Shown one piece after another: positions 5,940-10,132 of a stretch of 10,132 nt of DNA. Position 1 is the first letter of the stretch. Every line of letters starts with the position of its first letter. Source of the DNA: Phelpsiimicrobium sp043802125 (GTDB lineage Bacteria; Omnitrophota; Gorgyraeia; Velamenicoccales; Velamenicoccaceae); contig JAZDLG010000010.1 in NCBI GenBank assembly GCA_043802125.1, forward strand, positions 1 to 10,132, read 5' to 3'. The notes beneath the pieces are model-generated. The model was not told the DNA's origin, did no database searches, and worked only from the letters and a program-made list of their open reading frames with translations. A program made the position numbers and the translations under genes.

Positions 5940-7039
5940 GCCCACACAAAAATAGGAAGGTCAAGGGTTTGAGAAGATCTATTGTATATTTTTTAAGCGC
6001 TTTATTGTTTGCCGGGTGCGCCACAGTGCCTATCGCGACAGAGAGGTTTCCTTACGAGACCGTCAATTTTCATGAAAGCGCTTATTTTGCCCTGGTCCAT
6101 ATGTGTGATAAGGAAGGTGTCGCCTGGGATTATGACCCATTAAGCCAGCAGATCATTTTAAAGAAAGATGCCAAGGAAGTGAAGCTTCTTATAGGCAGCG
6201 ACGTGGTTGTCAGCAATAATATTGTCACGCATCTGCCGGGCCCTGTTGAGATAAGGGACAGTGTTATATATGCGCCTGTAGATGTCAGGAAGTATCTTAT
6301 TGAAATGCCTGTTTGCAAATTCCCTGCTAAACAACCGGGAGCTTTGTATTTACGTTCAGTTGAGTCGGTGGTGTTGGACGCAGGCCACGGCGGCAAGGAC
6401 CCCGGCGCCATAGGTAAGCAGGGCCTAAAGGAAAAAGGTGTGGTTTTAGACATGGCACAACGCGTCAAACAGGAGTTGGAGCGCTGCGGCATGAAGGTCT
6501 ATTTGACGCGCTCTGAAGATCGGTTCGTCGCGCTGCAGGAAAGGCCTTCTTTCGCCAACCGAAAAAAAGCGGACCTATTTGTAAGCATCCATGCTAACGC
6601 CAATCGTTCTAGATGGATAGAGGGTTTTGAAGTATATTATTTGACCGAAGCTGTGGATGATGACGCGAGGGCTTTGGCCGCGGCCGAGAATGCCCCGGAA
6701 GGGATTGCTGCTCCTTCATTCTCAAGCTCCATGCTTTTCTTAAAAGCTATAGTTTGGGATATGATCTATACCGAGAACAGGAAAGAATCTATTGAATTGG
6801 CGCGTTATATAGGCGCTGCCGTCTCTAAAAAGATGGAGTTGAAGTTGCTCGGTGTTAAAGGAGCTCCTTTTGTTGTTTTGAAGGGGACTAAGATGCCGGC
6901 TGTTTTAGTTGAGATCGGATATATATCTAGTAAAGAAGGCGAGAGGAAACTGCGCGACGGGGAATATCGCGGCCGCATGGCTGAAGCCATCGCCGCAGGC
7001 ATCATGGATTTTAAGAATTATTCTGAAGGAAGGAAATGA
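5936..7039 (+). CDS. Lipoprotein N-acetylmuramoyl-L-alanine amidase (Amidase_3)
   Basis: This zinc amidase cuts the bond between N-acetylmuramic acid and L-alanine in peptidoglycan. In the 367-residue frame, a hydrophobic signal ends with a lipobox-like LFAG|C, so C28 should be lipidated and the enzyme held at a membrane facing the periplasm. Residues about 44-122 resemble a copper amine oxidase N-terminal-like domain (AWDYDPLSQQIILKK, then a VYAP-like YAPVDVRKYL); its function in these proteins is uncertain. The catalytic domain starts at 144: VVLDAGHGGKDPGA (H151), LKEKGVVLDMA (E166), SIHANAN (H219) and AVLVEIGYIS (E326), which supply the expected zinc ligands and catalytic glutamate. ATG 5936 overlaps the upstream stop as ATGA but has no ribosome site; TTG at 5969 has AGGAAGG eight bases upstream and gives a textbook lipoprotein signal, so it is a serious alternative start. 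Confidence 0.93.
   Translation: MSPHKNRKVKGLRRSIVYFLSALLFAGCATVPIATERFPYETVNFHESAYFALVHMCDKEGVAWDYDPLSQQIILKKDAKEVKLLIGSDVVVSNNIVTHLPGPVEIRDSVIYAPVDVRKYLIEMPVCKFPAKQPGALYLRSVESVVLDAGHGGKDPGAIGKQGLKEKGVVLDMAQRVKQELERCGMKVYLTRSEDRFVALQERPSFANRKKADLFVSIHANANRSRWIEGFEVYYLTEAVDDDARALAAAENAPEGIAAPSFSSSMLFLKAIVWDMIYTENRKESIELARYIGAAVSKKMELKLLGVKGAPFVVLKGTKMPAVLVEIGYISSKEGERKLRDGEYRGRMAEAIAAGIMDFKNYSEGRK
5954..5960 (+). promoter_or_regulatory. Shine-Dalgarno-like site suggesting an alternative amidase start
   Basis: AGGAAGG lies eight bases before an in-frame TTG at 5969. Starting there removes a basic 11-residue extension and leaves a compact signal peptide, MRRSIVYFLSALLFAGC. The site competes with the coupled ATG at 5936. 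Confidence 0.5.
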
Positions 7040-7043
7040 AGCT

Positions 7044-7063
7044 CCCTGCGGCAAACCGCAGGG
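7044..7063. repeat. GC-rich hairpin after the amidase gene
   Basis: CCCTGCGG and CCGCAGGG form a perfect 8-bp stem around a CAAA loop, four bases after the amidase stop. A run of T does not follow directly (TATACTTAAAG comes first), so it is not a canonical intrinsic terminator. It could still stabilise the 3' end of the upstream mRNA or be a REP-like palindrome. Confidence 0.75.
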
Positions 7064-7094
7064 TATACTTAAAGTTTTTATACTTTACTTCATT

Positions 7095-7128
7095 CCCTAC
7101 GCTTTCATCCTCACAGTAAGCTATAGGG
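7095..7128. repeat. Second imperfect hairpin upstream of murI
   Basis: CCCTA and GCTT (7095-7104, one unpaired C between them) pair with AAGC and TAGGG (7118-7128), with a 13-base loop. Like the hairpin at 7044-7063 it begins CCCT and ends AGGGTAT (7125-7131, compare 7060-7066). It lies just before the murI ribosome site and could be part of the same composite repeat or affect murI expression. Confidence 0.5.
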
Positions 7129-7136
7129 TATTCAGC

Positions 7137-7141
7137 GGAGG
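7137..7141 (+). promoter_or_regulatory. Shine-Dalgarno site for murI
   Basis: GGAGG lies eight bases before the GTG at 7150, supporting that non-ATG start. Confidence 0.75.
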
Positions 7142-7149
7142 AAATAAAC

Positions 7150-7947
7150 GTGGATAAACCGATCGGGATATTTGATTCCGGCATAGGCGGGTTGACCGTT
7201 GTCAAGGAAGTCATTAAGCTCCTGCCGTATGAAAATATCGTTTACTTCGGCGATACGGCGCGCGTGCCTTACGGGATAAAATCCAAGGAGACTATCATCA
7301 AATTTTCTCTGGAAAATACGCTTTTTCTCCTTCAAAAAGACGTGAAGATGATCGTAGTGGCGTGTAATACTTCATCAAGCTTAGCGCTTCCGATTATCCG
7401 TAAGCATTTTAAGATACCCATCCTTGGCGTCATCATGCCGGGGGTTAAAGAAGCGGTCTACGCGACGAAGAACGGTAAGATAGGCGTTATCGGCACCCGC
7501 GCGACCATCAACAGCCGCGCCTATGAAGAAGAGATAAAAAGATTGAGCCACGGCATTAAAGTCTACAGTCAGTCTTGCCCTATGTTCGTCCCTATTGTTG
7601 AAGAAGGGTGGTTGAATGACGGTATCACAAGCAAAGTCGCAGAAAAATACTTATTGCCGCTGAAAGCTAAGGGCATAGATACCCTTATCTTAGGTTGCAC
7701 GCATTATCCATTGCTCAAGCGCAAGATCCAGGAGATCATGGGTAAGGGCGTAAAGTTAATAGATTCCGCGCAGCAGGTGGCAGTTGAAGTCAAACATGTA
7801 TTGTCGCAGGAGGGGCTTTTAAATAACGGCCGCAGGGCAGCCGCGCGCGAGTATTTCGTCAGCGACGAAGTCGCCATCTTCAAGAATGTGGCGAAAATGT
7901 TCCTGGGCTCCGAACTCAAAGAAGTTAGGTCGGTGACCAATGTTTGA
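7150..7947 (+). CDS. murI: Glutamate racemase MurI
   Basis: MurI interconverts L- and D-glutamate in the cytoplasm without a cofactor and supplies D-glutamate for peptidoglycan precursors. The 265-residue length is typical. Seen: the N-terminal IGIFDSGIGGLTV (5-17) with D9 and S10, FGDTARVPYG (33-42), VVACNTSSSLAL (69-80) with catalytic C72, and ILGCTHYPLL (180-189) with catalytic C183 and the adjacent H185. Both cysteines of the two-base mechanism are intact. The start is GTG with a strong GGAGG site, after a 110-bp gap with hairpins. Its last 8 bp overlap queD, so it is probably the first gene of the transcript that makes preQ1; the pairing may be only a matter of shared expression. Confidence 0.97.
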   Translation: MDKPIGIFDSGIGGLTVVKEVIKLLPYENIVYFGDTARVPYGIKSKETIIKFSLENTLFLLQKDVKMIVVACNTSSSLALPIIRKHFKIPILGVIMPGVKEAVYATKNGKIGVIGTRATINSRAYEEEIKRLSHGIKVYSQSCPMFVPIVEEGWLNDGITSKVAEKYLLPLKAKGIDTLILGCTHYPLLKRKIQEIMGKGVKLIDSAQQVAVEVKHVLSQEGLLNNGRRAAAREYFVSDEVAIFKNVAKMFLGSELKEVRSVTNV

Positions 7948-8311
7948 AGTCAGCGTCACTATGAATTTTAGCGCCGCCCATAATCTTAAAGGTTACAAGG
8001 GTAAGTGTGAGGTGCTTCACGGCCATAACTGGAAGGTAGAGCTGTCGTTAGGGTCCGAACAGATGGATAAGGCGGGGATGGTGGAGGATTTCTCCATCAT
8101 CAAAGAGAAGCTTAAAAGTATCCTTTCGCTTTTTGACCACAAATATTTGAACGTCCTGCCTTATTTTAAAAAGGCGAATCCGACTTCCGAAAATATCGCA
8201 AAGCTTATTTATGTCAAAATGAAAGAAAGGTTAAAGGGTGGGCCTACGATCGTGCGCTCGGTGAAGGTATGGGAGACGGAAAACAGCGCTGCCACGTATT
8301 ATGAGCCATGA
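7940..8311 (+). CDS. queD: 6-carboxytetrahydropterin synthase QueD
   Basis: QueD converts 7,8-dihydroneopterin triphosphate to 6-carboxy-5,6,7,8-tetrahydropterin, the first committed step toward 7-deazaguanines. The protein has 123 residues, close to the E. coli enzyme. Seen: the zinc histidines H14 (FSAAHNL), H27 and H29 (LHGHNW), the catalytic cysteine C23 in KCEVLHGH, MVEDFSIIKEKL (47-58), FDHKYLN (65-71) with the D66/H67 pair, PTSENIAK (81-88) and WETENSAATYYEP near the C terminus. The pterin-family fold is shared with 6-pyruvoyl-tetrahydropterin synthase, but the immediate queC, queE and queF neighbours settle the assignment. It overlaps murI by 8 bp and queC by 4 bp. Confidence 0.96.
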   Translation: MFEVSVTMNFSAAHNLKGYKGKCEVLHGHNWKVELSLGSEQMDKAGMVEDFSIIKEKLKSILSLFDHKYLNVLPYFKKANPTSENIAKLIYVKMKERLKGGPTIVRSVKVWETENSAATYYEP

Positions 8312-8994
8312 AGAAGGCTATTGTTCTTTTATCCGGGGGGTTGGATTCATCCACCGCGCTTTATATGGCCAAGCGCCAAGGTTTTGACATTTTTTGCCTT
8401 GTTTTTGATTATGGTCAGCAACACAAAAGGGAGTTAGGGGCAGCTAAAAGGATCGCGCGCATAGCCCGATGCCGTTTTACGGTGCTAAAGATAGCCTTGC
8501 CCTGGAAAGGGTCGTCGCTATTGGATAAGCAGCTTAAGATACCGCTTTTCAACGGCGGGATAAAACCGGCTGTCAAGCCGGCTTTCAATGAGATACCCTC
8601 AACGTATGTGCCGGCGAGGAACACGATCTTTTTAAGTTTCGCCATCTCTTACGCGGAAGCGATAGGAGCCGCGGACATTTTTATCGGCGCCAATGCCCTG
8701 GATTATTCTGGGTATCCCGATTGCAGGCCGGCGTACTTTAAGGCGTTTAATAGATTAGCCATATTAGCTACGAAGCGCGGCACAGAACGCAAAGGTATCA
8801 GGATACAAACACCGCTCGTGCGTTTGAAGAAGTCTGAGATCATAAGATTAGGTTTAAAATTAGGCGTGCCTTATGAGCTGACCTGGTCGTGTTATATGGG
8901 TGACAAGAAACCTTGCGGCCGATGTGACAGCTGTGTTTTTCGCGCCAAAGGTTTTAAAGAAGCGGGCTCAAAAGACCCTTTGATCAAATCATGA
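8308..8994 (+). CDS. queC: 7-cyano-7-deazaguanine synthase QueC
   Basis: QueC uses ATP and ammonia to turn 7-carboxy-7-deazaguanine into 7-cyano-7-deazaguanine (preQ0). The 228-residue protein shows the PP-loop ATP pyrophosphatase motif LLSGGLDSSTAL (7-18), FDYGQQHKREL (33-43), STYVPARNTIFLSFA (98-112), the family-specific YSGYPDCRPAYFKAFN (133-148), and a C-terminal zinc site made of C195, C203, C206 and C209 (WSCYMG...KPCGRCDSC). Length and residue order match the family. The ATG overlaps the queD stop as ATGA, and its own stop overlaps queE the same way, so expression as a coupled operon is likely. Between 86 and 93 a short KPA-x-KPA repeat reflects a small inverted repeat in the DNA; no effect on the active site is expected. 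Confidence 0.98.
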   Translation: MKKAIVLLSGGLDSSTALYMAKRQGFDIFCLVFDYGQQHKRELGAAKRIARIARCRFTVLKIALPWKGSSLLDKQLKIPLFNGGIKPAVKPAFNEIPSTYVPARNTIFLSFAISYAEAIGAADIFIGANALDYSGYPDCRPAYFKAFNRLAILATKRGTERKGIRIQTPLVRLKKSEIIRLGLKLGVPYELTWSCYMGDKKPCGRCDSCVFRAKGFKEAGSKDPLIKS

Positions 8995-9665
8995 AAACGG
9001 CAAAGATAGCTGAAATATTTGATAGCGTCCAGGGCGAAGGTATTTATGCCGGAGTAAGACAGGTCTTTGTAAGATTTTTTGGCTGCAACCTAAAGTGCGC
9101 GTTCTGCGATACTCCTTTGGATGCCTTTCTGGAAAAAACGCCGGATGAAGTTCAAAACGAGATCTTAAAATATGGCAACTTCCATACTATTTCGCTGACC
9201 GGCGGCGAACCCTTATGTCAGGCTGATTTTTTAAAAGATCTCCTGCCGGGTATTCGCGCCTTAGGACACAAGATCTATCTTGAGACAAACGGCACCTTGC
9301 CGCAAGAATTGGAAAAAATAATAGACGACGTTGATATCATAGCCATGGACATTAAATTACCGTCATCAACAAAAGGCGTTCCTTTATGGGCTGAGCACGA
9401 GGATTTTTTGAAAGCGGCTTTAAAAAAAGAAGTCTTTGTGAAAATGGTCGTGACGTCCGAAACTGAGCCCGAAGATATCCTTAGGGCGCGCACCATTATA
9501 AGAAAGGCGAATTCACGTATCCCCGTTATCCTGCAGCCAAACTGGTCTGACGGCTGTACGACACTGTTAGATAAGATGCTGTCTTTTAAGAGGGAATTTA
9601 TATTATACGGCATACACGACGTAAGGATATTACCGCAAGCGCATAAGGCAGCTGGGATAAAATAA
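8991..9665 (+). CDS. queE: 7-carboxy-7-deazaguanine synthase QueE (radical SAM)
   Basis: QueE is a radical SAM enzyme that contracts the ring of 6-carboxytetrahydropterin to 7-carboxy-7-deazaguanine. Seen in 224 residues: the substrate-binding start EIFDSVQGEGIYAGVRQVFVRFFGCN (8-33), the [4Fe-4S]-binding CNLKCAFCD with the standard Cx3Cx2C spacing (C32, C36, C39), the SAM-contacting SLTGGEPLCQ (68-77), YLETNGTLP (95-103), MDIKLPSS (119-126) and the C-terminal ILPQAHKAAGI. The cluster loop is the standard radical SAM form without an insertion. It overlaps queC by 4 bp; queF starts four bases after its stop. Confidence 0.97.
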   Translation: MKTAKIAEIFDSVQGEGIYAGVRQVFVRFFGCNLKCAFCDTPLDAFLEKTPDEVQNEILKYGNFHTISLTGGEPLCQADFLKDLLPGIRALGHKIYLETNGTLPQELEKIIDDVDIIAMDIKLPSSTKGVPLWAEHEDFLKAALKKEVFVKMVVTSETEPEDILRARTIIRKANSRIPVILQPNWSDGCTTLLDKMLSFKREFILYGIHDVRILPQAHKAAGIK

Positions 9666-9669
9666 AAAA

Positions 9670-10074
9670 ATGAAGAATACAAAAAAAATGTCTTACGAGG
9701 GGTTGCAGGGGCATATACGCCGCTTAAAGACGCCGGCTATTGAGGTATGGTCGAACCAGTATCCTGACAAAAAATACGTCATAACCATTGATATTCCGGA
9801 ATTCACCTGCATCTGCCCCAAGACCGGGCTCCCGGATTTTGCCGTTATATTGATAGAATATATACCGTCAAAATACTGTGTGGAATTAAAGTCCTTAAAA
9901 GAATATATGGTTTTTTATCGTAATGTAGGTATTTTCCACGAGCATTTTGCTAATAAACTATTTGATGATCTTGTCGATTCGTGCCGGCCGCGATGGGCGA
10001 AGATAACGGCGCGGTTTAATCCCAGGGGCGGTATTACAACGACCGTGACAAGGGAGTCCGGAACACAAAAATAA
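9670..10074 (+). CDS. queF: NADPH-dependent preQ0 reductase QueF (short form)
   Basis: QueF reduces the nitrile of preQ0 to the aminomethyl group of preQ1 with two NADPH. At 134 residues it is the short, unimodular type (Bacillus YkvM-like) rather than the long E. coli type. Seen: PEFTCICPKTGLPDFA (43-58), in which C49 is the nucleophile that forms the thioimide and D56 the expected proton donor; the QueF signature ELKSLKEYMVFYRN (72-85); GIFHEHFANKLFDDL (87-101); and the T-fold ending ITARFNPRGGITTTV. No clear Shine-Dalgarno site precedes ATG 9670; ATG 9688 is an in-frame alternative that keeps all motifs. The presence of QueF means the operon leads to preQ1 for tRNA rather than stopping at preQ0. 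Confidence 0.97.
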   Translation: MKNTKKMSYEGLQGHIRRLKTPAIEVWSNQYPDKKYVITIDIPEFTCICPKTGLPDFAVILIEYIPSKYCVELKSLKEYMVFYRNVGIFHEHFANKLFDDLVDSCRPRWAKITARFNPRGGITTTVTRESGTQK

Positions 10075-10081
10075 TAATCGC

Positions 10082-10132
10082 ATGAGAAAGATCACAGAAA
10101 AAAATATAACCGATGCTGTCAGCCGCCTCTGC
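10082..10132 (+). CDS. Start of a probable class I fumarate/tartrate hydratase alpha region (partial, cut by the window end)
   Basis: Only 17 codons are visible: MRKITEKNITDAVSRLC, open to the edge. The pattern 'MR.I....It.aV..LC' matches the beginning of Fe-S class I fumarate hydratase alpha subunits and their tartrate dehydratase relatives, which hydrate fumarate to malate in the TCA cycle. The gene starts seven bases after queF with no visible Shine-Dalgarno site. The call rests on a short stretch and is tentative; it could be some other protein with a similar N terminus. Confidence 0.5.
   Translation, partial: MRKITEKNITDAVSRLC

Noticed and set aside
7040..7149. preQ1 riboswitch upstream of the que operon
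   Set aside because: I looked for the short pseudoknot pattern of preQ1 aptamers and saw none; the region is explained by two simple hairpins, and the first gene is murI rather than a que gene.
8566..8586. Inverted repeat CCGGC...GCCGG inside queC
   Set aside because: Short and imperfect beyond five pairs; it reflects the repeated KPA codons and needs no further explanation.

Overview
The window looks like ordinary, gene-dense chromosome of a Gram-negative-type bacterium. There are two predicted Sec/lipobox lipoproteins, one carrying an OmpA/MotB peptidoglycan-binding domain and one a zinc amidase, and also GreA, glutamate racemase and a bacterial-style queuosine precursor operon. I recognise no phage, plasmid, defence or CRISPR genes. 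The gene mix and moderate GC suggest an uncultured lineage such as Omnitrophota, but that is a weak inference and no rRNA gene is present to test it.

Layout. (1) Positions 37-2864 hold a tight co-directional block: a flavin-type split-barrel (PPOX-like) protein, a YkgJ-like cysteine-cluster protein, a PfkB-family kinase, an OmpA-like lipoprotein and greA. The first three overlap at their junctions (8 bp, then 4 bp), and non-ATG starts (TTG, GTG) are fixed by overlap and Shine-Dalgarno position. (2) Positions 2865-3157 have no gene. Instead a 255-bp imperfect palindrome (2877-3131) has 20-bp terminal inverted repeats, each of which also folds into its own small hairpin. (3) Positions 3158-3637 encode a small membrane-anchored NTF2/SnoaL-like protein. 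It is convergent with an isoprenyl diphosphate synthase on the minus strand. (4) That synthase is divergent from a type II NADH dehydrogenase-like flavoprotein. The 48-bp gap holds a good sigma70-like promoter (TTGAAA, 17 bp, TATGAT) whose predicted start coincides with the ATG, implying a leaderless mRNA. A perfect 28-bp palindrome lies inside that flavoprotein gene. A lipoprotein N-acetylmuramoyl-L-alanine amidase follows with a 4-bp stop/start overlap. (5) Positions 7040-7149 hold two hairpins sharing a CCCT...AGGGTAT pattern. (6) Positions 7150-10074 are murI-queD-queC-queE-queF, nearly all overlapping. (7) The window ends 17 codons into a gene that resembles the alpha part of a class I fumarase/tartrate dehydratase.

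How the genes fit together. queD, queC, queE and queF encode every step from dihydroneopterin triphosphate to preQ1, the precursor of queuosine in tRNA; the GTP cyclohydrolase and the tRNA-inserting enzymes lie elsewhere. murI supplies D-glutamate for peptidoglycan, while the amidase and the OmpA-like lipoprotein act on or bind peptidoglycan. The prenyl synthase and the NDH-2-like enzyme could be linked through a respiratory quinone, whose side chain the former might make and which the latter might reduce. I see no gene system that is clearly new. The items most worth a second look are the non-coding palindromes and the leaderless promoter.
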